A DNA stretch of 7,839 nt from NCBI GenBank assembly GCA_002684895.1, contig NYVZ01000010.1:7566-15404 (forward strand), given 5' to 3'. The DNA is from Pelagibacteraceae bacterium (lineage in GTDB: Bacteria > Pseudomonadota > Alphaproteobacteria > Pelagibacterales > Pelagibacteraceae). Below, piece after piece: positions 1 to 6,104 of this stretch. Below the pieces are notes generated by a model, which ran no database searches, was not told the DNA's origin, and worked only from the letters and a program-made list of their open reading frames with translations. The stretch's first letter is position 1. The number at the start of each line of letters is the position of its first letter. Made by a program: the position numbers and the translations under genes.

Positions 1-399
1 ACAGGGGGCTTAGTTGCCAGTGAAATAATATCCACTCCCAATAGTTCAAAAATATTTAACCTTGGAATAATTGCCTACTCAAATAAATCCAAAGTAAAAG
101 TTCTTGGTGTTGATAAAAAAAATTTATTAAAGTTTGGAGCCGTTAGCTCACAAGTATGTAAAGGAATGGTCGAAAATTTACATAAAATTTCCAAATCAGA
201 TATATGTATATCAACAACAGGTATTGCGGGACCAGGAGGCGGAACAATCTCAAAACCGGTAGGTCTAGTTTATATTGGACTTAAATTCAAAAAAACATCA
301 CAAATATTCATGTTTAATTTTAATAAAAATTTTACAAGAAACAAAATTCAAAAATTGACAGTAAAAACAGTGTTAGATTTAATAGATAAACTAATTTGA
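1..399 (+). CDS. cinA: CinA/PncC-family amidohydrolase domain, 3' part only
   Basis: The open frame enters from the left edge and gives 132 residues before a TGA stop, so the start is outside the window. The family's C-terminal domain (PncC type) deamidates nicotinamide mononucleotide to nicotinate mononucleotide in the cytoplasmic pyridine nucleotide salvage cycle. Visible residues fit that domain: the frame opens at TGGLVAS, the end of the family's ESCTGG motif; then GIIAYSN (22-28), LGV, GAVS (46-49), and the hallmark TGIAGPGGG (73-81) followed by KPVGLVYIG. About 30 N-terminal residues would be missing if it is a stand-alone PncC-like protein. Whether an N-terminal molybdopterin-binding-like CinA domain precedes it cannot be seen. 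It is convergent with ratA and overlaps it by 9 bp at the stop codons. Family assignment is firm; the exact substrate is inferred. Confidence 0.9.
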   Translation, partial: TGGLVASEIISTPNSSKIFNLGIIAYSNKSKVKVLGVDKKNLLKFGAVSSQVCKGMVENLHKISKSDICISTTGIAGPGGGTISKPVGLVYIGLKFKKTSQIFMFNFNKNFTRNKIQKLTVKTVLDLIDKLI

Positions 400-843
400 A
401 TTTGCTAAAAATTTTGCGCGATCTTCAAATGATTTAAGTATCTTTTCGAAGCCGTAATCAAACATTTTACTTAACATTTTATTCAAAATTATATTTTTTA
501 ACTCAAGATTTATTATAAACTCTACTTCGCATTCATTATCACTAATTTTTTTTAAAGCCCAAATATTTTCTAAAGTTTTAAGCGGTCCATTTATAGCATT
601 AACTATAATTATTTTTTTTTTTATGTCATATATTACATGGCTTCTATATATATCCTTCGCAAACGAGTAACCAATTTCCAAATCTGCTTTTATATCGATT
701 AAAGTACTAGTATTGTCTTGTGAAATTATATTTGAATTGGTGCACCAGGGTAAAAACTCTTTGTAGCTATCGATATCTAAAATTAAATTTTCAACAAGCT
801 CTAAAGGATAATTAAATTTTTTTATAATTTTTTTTTTTGGCAA
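391..843 (-). CDS. ratA: RatA/COQ10-like START-domain protein
   Basis: A 150-residue protein of the polyketide cyclase/START lipid-transfer fold, the group annotated as RatA in bacteria and COQ10 in mitochondria. COQ10 binds ubiquinone and supports respiration; E. coli RatA was described as blocking 70S ribosome association. A quinone-related role is the more likely one here, by inference. Family signs: Y27-x-x-FLPWC (30-34), NGPLKTLEN (85-93) matching the conserved GPF-K-L-N-W strand, and the C-terminal helix with FEDRAKFL (139-146). Length is normal for the family. The start is TTG at 843-841, chosen because it gives the usual MP- N-terminus and lies 1 bp after the lipA stop; no in-frame ATG fits. 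There is no Shine-Dalgarno sequence. Two runs of 11 A occur in the coding strand. It is the last gene of the minus-strand cluster and follows lipA, a common alphaproteobacterial pairing. Confidence 0.88.
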   Translation of the reverse strand: MPKKKIIKKFNYPLELVENLILDIDSYKEFLPWCTNSNIISQDNTSTLIDIKADLEIGYSFAKDIYRSHVIYDIKKKIIIVNAINGPLKTLENIWALKKISDNECEVEFIINLELKNIILNKMLSKMFDYGFEKILKSFEDRAKFLANSN

Positions 844-844
844 A

Positions 845-1768
845 TTAAATTAAATTTTTTTGTCTTTTTTCTTTTAATTTTATGAAGTCATCACCAGCAT
901 GATAACTCGATCTTGTCATTGGGCTTGATGAAACTTGCAGAAAACCTTTTGAATAAGCAATTTTTTCAAATTTATTGAAATCCTCAGGCGGCACAAATTT
1001 TTTTATTGGATAATGTTTCTCCGTAGGTTGCAAATACTGTCCTAGTGTTAAGAAATCTACATGCGCACATCTTAGATCATCCATAACTTGAAAAAGCTCT
1101 TCCTCTTTTTCCCCAAGACCTAGCATTAGACCAGATTTTGTAAAAATTTGTTTATCATAATCCTTAACTTCTTTTAATAAATTTATAGATTGAAAGTATC
1201 TTGAGCCAGGCCTTACTTTTGTATAATTAGAAGGAACTGTTTCTATATTGTGGTTAAAAACATCAGGTTTAGAGTCTACTATTTTTTTGTAAACATCTCC
1301 CTTTCTTAAAAAATCAGGTGTTAGGATTTCTACAGTAGTATTAGGATTAATTTTTTTTATTTCAGAAATTGTTTTTACAAAATGTTCTGCTCCACCATCA
1401 GGTAAATCATCCCTATCAACAGATGTTACAACTACATGATTTAGATTTAAATCTTTAGTAGCGTTTGCAACTCTTATATGCTCATTGGGATCAAGTTGGT
1501 TTGGCAAACCTGTTTTAACATTACAAAAAGCACAAGCTCTGGTGCATATATCTCCCATTATCATGAATGTTGCATGTTTTTTACTCCAACATTCGGATAT
1601 ATTTGGACATCCCGCTTCCTCACAAACAGTATGCAAGTTGTTATTTTTAACAATTTTTTTTGTATCACTATAAATCGATGAGTTTGTTAGTCTGGTTCTG
1701 ATCCAATTGGGTTTTCTTTGGATTGGATTTGACGGCTTATGAATTTTTTCTGGATGACGTGGTTTCAT
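845..1768 (-). CDS. lipA: Lipoyl synthase
   Basis: LipA is a cytoplasmic radical SAM enzyme that inserts two sulfurs into octanoyl groups attached to lipoyl domains, making the lipoyl cofactor of 2-oxoacid dehydrogenases and the glycine cleavage H protein. All expected iron-sulfur ligands are present in the 307 residues: the auxiliary cluster motif C49-x4-C54-x5-C60 (context VCEEAGCPNISECW), the radical SAM motif C75-x3-C79-x2-C82, and the C-terminal RSSY (286-289) that supplies the serine ligand. Other family blocks are VTSVDRDDLPDGG (114-126), VFNHNIETV (170-178), KSGLMLGLGE (211-220) and GQYLQPT. The length is normal. The ATG overlaps the ftsB stop by 4 bp (ATGA), which suggests translational coupling. 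lipB is not in the window, and the pyruvate dehydrogenase genes often found upstream are absent here. The gene looks intact and functional. Confidence 0.97.
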   Translation of the reverse strand: MKPRHPEKIHKPSNPIQRKPNWIRTRLTNSSIYSDTKKIVKNNNLHTVCEEAGCPNISECWSKKHATFMIMGDICTRACAFCNVKTGLPNQLDPNEHIRVANATKDLNLNHVVVTSVDRDDLPDGGAEHFVKTISEIKKINPNTTVEILTPDFLRKGDVYKKIVDSKPDVFNHNIETVPSNYTKVRPGSRYFQSINLLKEVKDYDKQIFTKSGLMLGLGEKEEELFQVMDDLRCAHVDFLTLGQYLQPTEKHYPIKKFVPPEDFNKFEKIAYSKGFLQVSSSPMTRSSYHAGDDFIKLKEKRQKNLI

Positions 1769-2064
1769 TTTATGATTAAAAGTTTTTCATTTTTTTTACC
1801 TACAGCAAATTTCTGTCTATAAACTTCATCTAAAAAATTTAAATCAATATTTTGAGATAAAGATATATTTTCATTTATTAACTTTTTATTTTGCATATTT
1901 AAGAGCTTTTCAACATTAGTCAATTTGTCGTATTCAATCTTTTTTTTTTGAAATGAAAAATATCCACGATTTCCATCAAAAAAATTTGTAATAAAGTATA
2001 AAATTATAAAGGAATTTATTATTAAAAATTTATATGTGATCAAAAACAAATTAAATTTTTTCAT
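1765..2064 (-). CDS. ftsB: FtsB/DivIC-like septum formation initiator
   Basis: A 99-residue bitopic inner-membrane protein matching the FtsB/DivIC family, which forms a complex with FtsL and FtsQ and helps activate septal peptidoglycan synthesis. What is seen: a short basic N-terminus, one hydrophobic segment at about 5-28, then the family's juxtamembrane GNRGYFSF (31-38), a charged helix at about 39-72 (QKKKIEYDKLTNVEKLL, then NENISLSQ) consistent with a coiled coil, and a C-terminal LDEVYRQKFAVGKKNEKLL (78-96) like the family's LDE-AR-GY region. Identity at sequence level is low, as usual for this family, so the call rests on topology, the G-RG motif, the tail and the position after eno. 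The ATG overlaps the eno stop by 1 nt (TAATG), and the 3' end overlaps lipA by 4 nt. A run of 10 A encodes residues near 39-42. Confidence 0.85.
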   Translation of the reverse strand: MKKFNLFLITYKFLIINSFIILYFITNFFDGNRGYFSFQKKKIEYDKLTNVEKLLNMQNKKLINENISLSQNIDLNFLDEVYRQKFAVGKKNEKLLIIK

Positions 2065-3317
2065 TAAATGTTTGACATATTTGGTTTTTTTAAAATCTCT
2101 TCTATTCTTATTAACCTGTTATACTTAGCTACTCTTTCAGATCTTGCTAGCGACCCTGTTTTAATTTGATTTGAATTTGTTGCAATAGCCAGGTCAGCAA
2201 TAAATGTATCCTCTGTGTCACCTGATCTATGTGATATTATCGTGCTAAAACCGTTATTTTGCGCAAGTTGGATGGCTTTTAAAGTTTCGCTAACTGTGCC
2301 AATTTGATTTAACTTAATAAGTATGGAATTGGCAGATGCACTCTTAATACCCTTGGATAATCTTTCATAATTAGTAACGAAAAGATCATCTCCAACTATT
2401 TGTATTTTTTTTCCGATTAAATCAGTAAGACTAGTCCAAGATTCCCAGTCATCTTCAAAAATGGGATCTTCTATAGATTTGATTGGATATTTTTTTACTA
2501 AGTTTTTATAGTGTTCAACAAGTTCAGCGGGAGTTATTTTTTTATTATTTATAATAGAATACTTGCTACCATCATAAAGTTCGTTTGAAGCAACATCTAA
2601 ACATATGTTAATATCCTTGCCAGGTGTAAAACCTGACTGATCAATTGACTCAAGTAACAGCTCTATTGCCTCTTCATCTGAATTTAGGTCTGGGGCAAAC
2701 CCGCCTTCGTCACCCACATTGGTACTAAGGTTTTTTTTTAATAAATTTTTTTTTAAATTTTGAATTGTTAAAAAACCAAATTGTAAGCATTCTTGAAAAG
2801 ATTTTGCTCCATCTGGACGTATCATAAATTCCTGAATATTTAATGAATTATTTGCATGAACTCCTCCATTAATAATATTCATCAATGGATACGGGAGTTT
2901 GTAATTATTGTCAGCAGACAAATATTCAAAAACTTCTTTTTTCTTACTTTTTGCAGCTGCTTTGCAATTAGCAATAGATACCGATAGAATCGAATTTGCA
3001 CCAATATTAGATTTATTCTTCGTCCCATCTAATTCAATTAAAGTAGTGTCAATTTTTTTTTGATCATAAGCATCAAGGCTTTTTAAGGTATTGTTTATTT
3101 TTATATTTACATTTTCCACCGCTTCAAAAACACTTTTGTTTAAATACTTTGTATTTTTATCTCTTAATTCATGTGCTTCATAACTTCCAGTAGAGGCTCC
3201 AGAAGGTACAATTGCTGACCCGACAGAACCGTCTGATAGAATAACATCTGTTTCAATGGTAGGGAATCCTCTGCTATCATACACTTGTCTAGATTTTAAC
3301 TCAACAATATGTGCCAT
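2064..3317 (-). CDS. eno: Enolase (phosphopyruvate hydratase)
   Basis: Cytoplasmic enzyme that interconverts 2-phosphoglycerate and phosphoenolpyruvate with Mg2+. The 417 residues are slightly shorter than the usual 420-430, and all catalytic parts are present: SGASTG (39-44) of the mobile loop, H154 in NGGVHANN, E163, E204 in VGDEGGFAP, Mg ligands D241 (LDVAS), E283 (IEDP) and D310 (VGDD), catalytic K335 (KLNQIG), SHRSGDTED (362-370) and K386 in KTGSLARSER. Roles are assigned by comparison with known enolases. The start ATG gives a canonical N-terminus ending in the conserved DSRG-PT-E block and overlaps the kdsA stop by 1 nt (TAATG). The product, phosphoenolpyruvate, is a substrate of neighbouring KdsA. 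No Shine-Dalgarno sequence is visible, so translation probably depends on coupling to kdsA. Confidence 0.99.
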   Translation of the reverse strand: MAHIVELKSRQVYDSRGFPTIETDVILSDGSVGSAIVPSGASTGSYEAHELRDKNTKYLNKSVFEAVENVNIKINNTLKSLDAYDQKKIDTTLIELDGTKNKSNIGANSILSVSIANCKAAAKSKKKEVFEYLSADNNYKLPYPLMNIINGGVHANNSLNIQEFMIRPDGAKSFQECLQFGFLTIQNLKKNLLKKNLSTNVGDEGGFAPDLNSDEEAIELLLESIDQSGFTPGKDINICLDVASNELYDGSKYSIINNKKITPAELVEHYKNLVKKYPIKSIEDPIFEDDWESWTSLTDLIGKKIQIVGDDLFVTNYERLSKGIKSASANSILIKLNQIGTVSETLKAIQLAQNNGFSTIISHRSGDTEDTFIADLAIATNSNQIKTGSLARSERVAKYNRLIRIEEILKKPNMSNI

Positions 3318-4144
3318 TACAATTTTTCACTTTTAACCAAGTTATCAATTTTCTGAATTTTAATTAAAAAATTTTCAAGGTCAGAAAGTTTTAACATATT
3401 AGGTCCATCTGATGGGGCATTATCTGGATCGTCATGAACTTCCAAAAACAATCCGGCTATACCTATCGATACTGCAGCTTTAGAGAGATCATAAATAAAT
3501 TCTCTTTGCCCTCCACTTTGATCGCCTTTTCCACTTGGTTGTTGCACAGAGTGAGTAGCATCAAAAATTACTGGATAATTTGATTTTTTCATAATTGAAA
3601 TTGAACGCATATCTGAAATAAGTGTATTGTACCCAAATGATACCCCCCTTTCAGTAAGTAAAATATTTTGATTCAATGTTTCAACTTTGCGCAATATGTT
3701 TGGTACATCCCATGGAGCAAGAAACTGTCCTTTTTTGATATTAATAACCAAATTAGTCCTAGCTGCAGATTGCAAAAGGTCTGTTTGTCTACATAAAAAA
3801 GCAGGGATTTGAATAATATCAACTGAGCTTTTTATAACTTCACAATGTTCAGATGTGTGTATATCTGTTAAAATTGGTATTTTAAGTGTATTTCTAATTT
3901 CGTCAAAAATTTTTAAAGATTTATCTAGTCCCAAACCTCTTTTAGACAAGTGACTAGTTCTATTAGCTTTATCAAATGAAGTTTTATAAATAAAATTGAT
4001 CTTTAACTTTTTGCATATTTTTTTTATTTTTTCTGCAATAAATATTGCGTGGTCTCTATTTTCTAACTGGCATGGACCAGCAATTAGTGTGATTGGTAAA
4101 TTATTTGAAATTATAAAATTATTTATCTTAACTTGTTTAATCAT
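3317..4144 (-). CDS. kdsA: 3-deoxy-8-phosphooctulonate synthase (KDO-8-P synthase), metal-dependent type
   Basis: KdsA condenses phosphoenolpyruvate with arabinose 5-phosphate to give Kdo 8-phosphate, an early step toward the Kdo of LPS inner core, in the cytoplasm. The 275-residue TIM-barrel protein carries LIAGPCQLENRD (20-31), KTSFDKANRTS (54-64), TDIHT (93-97), IQIPAFLCRQTDLL (111-124), KKGQFLAPWD (137-146), FDATHSVQQP (194-203) and LEVHDDPDNAPSDGPN (234-249). C25, H198, E235 and D246 match the four metal ligands of class II (metal-dependent) enzymes such as that of Aquifex; E. coli-type metal-free enzymes have Asn in place of the Cys. Its ATG lies inside the end of pyrG with an 8-bp overlap, and its stop overlaps the eno start by 1 nt. 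Its presence implies an LPS-bearing outer membrane. DAHP synthases are related, but the Kdo-specific motifs exclude them. Confidence 0.97.
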   Translation of the reverse strand: MIKQVKINNFIISNNLPITLIAGPCQLENRDHAIFIAEKIKKICKKLKINFIYKTSFDKANRTSHLSKRGLGLDKSLKIFDEIRNTLKIPILTDIHTSEHCEVIKSSVDIIQIPAFLCRQTDLLQSAARTNLVINIKKGQFLAPWDVPNILRKVETLNQNILLTERGVSFGYNTLISDMRSISIMKKSNYPVIFDATHSVQQPSGKGDQSGGQREFIYDLSKAAVSIGIAGLFLEVHDDPDNAPSDGPNMLKLSDLENFLIKIQKIDNLVKSEKL

Positions 4145-5762
4145 TTAAAGTTTTGTTTTTAGCTGCTTTTATAAAAGATGCAAATAATGGATGAGGATTT
4201 AACGGTCTTGACTTAAATTCTGGGTGAAATTGTACTCCAATAAACCAAGGATGTGAATTTAATTCAATTGTTTCAGTCAATTTATTATTATTTGACATTC
4301 CTGAAAATATTAAACCTTTTTTTTCAAATTTTTTTCTAAAATTTACGTTGACTTCATATCGATGTCTATGTCTTTCAGATATTCTGCTAGATTTATATAT
4401 TGTTTGTATTAAAGACTTTTCCAATAAATTACATTCATATTTTCCTAACCTCATAGTGCCACCTATTTTCTTTAAATCACCTTTTTTTAAAATGCCATCT
4501 TTATACCACTCTTCTATTAAACCAATAATTGGAGTACATTTTTTATTAATTTCAGTTGATCCTGCGTTTTGAATTTTTAAAATATTTCTTGCAAATTCTA
4601 TTAACGATAATTGCATTCCAAAACAAATACCAAAAAAAGGTATTTTTTGAATTCTCGCAAATTTAATTGATTCTATTTTACCTTCAGTCCCTCTTTTACC
4701 AAAACCACCTGGTATAAGTATGCCACTGGTATTAGAAAGTTTATCTTTAATTTGTGATAAACCCAATTTTTCTGAATCAATCTTATTTAAACGTACTCTT
4801 ACATTATTTGCTACACCGCCATGAACAAGTGCCTCGTCTATAGATTTATAAGCATCTTTAAAGTCAACATATTTTCCGATAACAGAAATATTTACCTCAT
4901 TTTTTGATTTAAGAACTGTATTACTAATTTTAAACCAAGGTTTTAAATTTGGTAACTTTTTACTTTTTATTTTAAAATATTTTAAAACTTGTTTGTCTAA
5001 TTTTTCTTTAAAAAAACTTATAGGAGCCTCATAAATAGTTTTAACATCAACTGTTTCGATAACATTGTCGATGTCAACATTGCAAAAAAGCGAGATTTTT
5101 TTTCTTTGATCTTTTGGCAAAGGTAATTCCGATCTACAAATTATTATATCTGGTTGAATGCCTAAACTTCGGAGCTCTTTCACAGAATGTTGAGTAGGTT
5201 TAGTTTTTATTTCATCAGATGACTTTATATAAGGGACTAAAGTTAAATGAATAAATAAACTATTTTTTTTTCCAATATCGTTTGAAAATTGCCTTATTGC
5301 TTCAAGAAACGGCAAGCTTTCAATATCACCGACTGTTCCACCAATTTCGCAAATAATAAAATCAAAACCTGATGTTTTGTTTTTTATAAAATTTTTAATT
5401 TCATTAGTTACATGCGGAATAACTTGCACAGTATTGCCAAGATATTTGCCAGATCTTTCTTTATCAAGTATTTTAGAATAAATTTTTCCTGTAGTAATGT
5501 TATCTAATATTGATGAGTTTGTATCAGTAAACCTTTCATAATGCCCAAGATCCAAATCTGTCTCAGCACCATCTTCGGTTACAAAAACTTCTCCATGTTG
5601 AAAGGGGTTCATAGTTCCTGGGTCAATATTCAAATATGGATCTAATTTTCTAATCTTAACTTTATAACCTCTGCTTTTAAGCAGATACGCCAAAGATGCA
5701 GAAGATAAACCCTTGCCCAATGAGGAAACCACACCGCCAGTTACAAAAATATAACGCGCCAT
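4137..5762 (-). CDS. pyrG: CTP synthase (glutamine hydrolysing)
   Basis: PyrG aminates UTP to CTP with ATP and glutamine, the last step of de novo pyrimidine nucleotide synthesis, in the cytoplasm. At 541 residues it has the family's usual length. The N-terminal synthetase domain (about 1-265) shows TGGVVSSLGKG (8-18), DPYLNIDPGTMNPFQHGEVF (41-60), EDGAETDLDLGHYERF (63-78) and EIGGTVGDIES (139-149). The C-terminal class I glutamine amidotransferase domain (about 290-541) has the oxyanion loop PGGFGKRG (351-358), the nucleophile C380 in GICFGMQ, and H513/E515 in VQFHPEF, completing the triad. The ATG start gives the canonical MARYIFVTGG and is preceded by AAGGA at a 6-nt spacing, the only clear Shine-Dalgarno sequence in the window. 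A 40-bp spacer separates it from secG; its 3' end overlaps kdsA by 8 bp. Confidence 0.99.
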   Translation of the reverse strand: MARYIFVTGGVVSSLGKGLSSASLAYLLKSRGYKVKIRKLDPYLNIDPGTMNPFQHGEVFVTEDGAETDLDLGHYERFTDTNSSILDNITTGKIYSKILDKERSGKYLGNTVQVIPHVTNEIKNFIKNKTSGFDFIICEIGGTVGDIESLPFLEAIRQFSNDIGKKNSLFIHLTLVPYIKSSDEIKTKPTQHSVKELRSLGIQPDIIICRSELPLPKDQRKKISLFCNVDIDNVIETVDVKTIYEAPISFFKEKLDKQVLKYFKIKSKKLPNLKPWFKISNTVLKSKNEVNISVIGKYVDFKDAYKSIDEALVHGGVANNVRVRLNKIDSEKLGLSQIKDKLSNTSGILIPGGFGKRGTEGKIESIKFARIQKIPFFGICFGMQLSLIEFARNILKIQNAGSTEINKKCTPIIGLIEEWYKDGILKKGDLKKIGGTMRLGKYECNLLEKSLIQTIYKSSRISERHRHRYEVNVNFRKKFEKKGLIFSGMSNNNKLTETIELNSHPWFIGVQFHPEFKSRPLNPHPLFASFIKAAKNKTLND

Positions 5763-5802
5763 GGAATTTCCTTATATGCTAATCGGCAAAATAGTAAAAC
5801 AC
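5763..5802 (-). other. secG-pyrG spacer
   Basis: This 40-bp spacer is the only non-coding gap of note inside the gene cluster. It holds the pyrG Shine-Dalgarno sequence. A promoter-like pair (TTTACT, 16 bp, TATAAG) can be drawn on the minus strand, but its -10 box shares bases with the Shine-Dalgarno sequence, so I do not call a promoter. No terminator hairpin is visible. Confidence 0.6.
5769..5773 (-). promoter_or_regulatory. Shine-Dalgarno sequence of pyrG (AAGGA)
   Basis: On the minus strand AAGGA lies 6 nt before the pyrG ATG, matching the anti-Shine-Dalgarno end of 16S rRNA at a good distance. It is the only such motif before any start in the window and confirms the pyrG start. It implies independent ribosome loading at pyrG, unlike the overlapped genes downstream. 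Confidence 0.75.
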
Positions 5803-6099
5803 TTATTTGGATTTTGGTATTTTGGGAGAATTGTCTTCTTTTTTTTCAATTTTATCAAGCACAGAGTTTGTTTTTGCATCTTCTCTATGTAATGCAGTAA
5901 GTGATATACTGGTTACTATAAATAAAAAAGCAATTATAGATGTAAATTTAGTTAAAAAACTACCGGCACTTCTTGATGACATAAGAGAATCACTTCCAGA
6001 ACCTATGCCTAAAGCGCCACCTTCAGATTTCTGCAATAGTACAGATCCAATTAATAAAATTGCAAGAATAACATGAATTGTTAAAATTATATTTTCCAC
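5803..6099 (-). CDS. secG: Preprotein translocase subunit SecG
   Basis: SecG is a small inner-membrane subunit of the SecYEG translocon that assists SecA-driven protein export. The 98-residue product has two hydrophobic segments (about 3-22 and 52-70) joined by the family's conserved cytoplasmic loop: LLQKSEGGALGIGSG (21-35) and SSRSAGSFLTKFT (41-53). A charged tail of Lys, Glu and Asp follows (71-98), with no conserved motif. The start is GTG at 6099-6097: it gives the usual short M-x-x-hydrophobic N-terminus, and the tpiA stop lies 5 bp upstream, leaving little room for another start. No Shine-Dalgarno sequence is visible, so translation may rely on coupling to tpiA. tpiA-secG-pyrG is a common alphaproteobacterial order. 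An open frame on the opposite strand covers most of this gene but is treated as a shadow. Confidence 0.96.
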   Translation of the reverse strand: MENIILTIHVILAILLIGSVLLQKSEGGALGIGSGSDSLMSSRSAGSFLTKFTSIIAFLFIVTSISLTALHREDAKTNSVLDKIEKKEDNSPKIPKSK

Positions 6100-6104
6100 G
6101 AAGT

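Noticed and set aside
400..420. Imperfect palindrome around GCTAAAAATTTTGC after the cinA-family stop, as a terminator
   Set aside because: The stem has a mismatch, is nearly all A-T and lacks a following T-run.
391..843. RatA as part of a toxin-antitoxin module
   Set aside because: The family name comes from E. coli RatA, but there is no RatB-like partner gene next to it; the lipA neighbourhood and COQ10 similarity favour a housekeeping role.
1478..1681. Two open frames on the + strand (1478-1681 and 1485-1673) opposite lipA
   Set aside because: They lie wholly antisense to a highly conserved lipA region holding both cysteine motifs, overlap one another, show no family motif and have no ribosome site; they are shadow frames.
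4348..4572. A 74-codon + strand frame opposite pyrG
   Set aside because: Antisense to the conserved amidotransferase domain of pyrG; Cys/Leu/Ser/Pro-rich composition unlike the real proteins here; no recognisable domain.
5771..5798. Possible internal promoter before pyrG on the minus strand (TTTACT, 16-bp spacer, TATAAG)
   Set aside because: The -10 box shares bases with the pyrG Shine-Dalgarno sequence, so the transcript would start about at the ATG and lose that site. The match is also easily expected in AT-rich DNA.
5807..6076. An 89-codon + strand frame covering almost all of secG on the other strand
   Set aside because: SecG is unambiguous by motif and topology on the minus strand; the antisense frame has no known motif or initiation signal. 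I do not see reason to call an overlapping gene.
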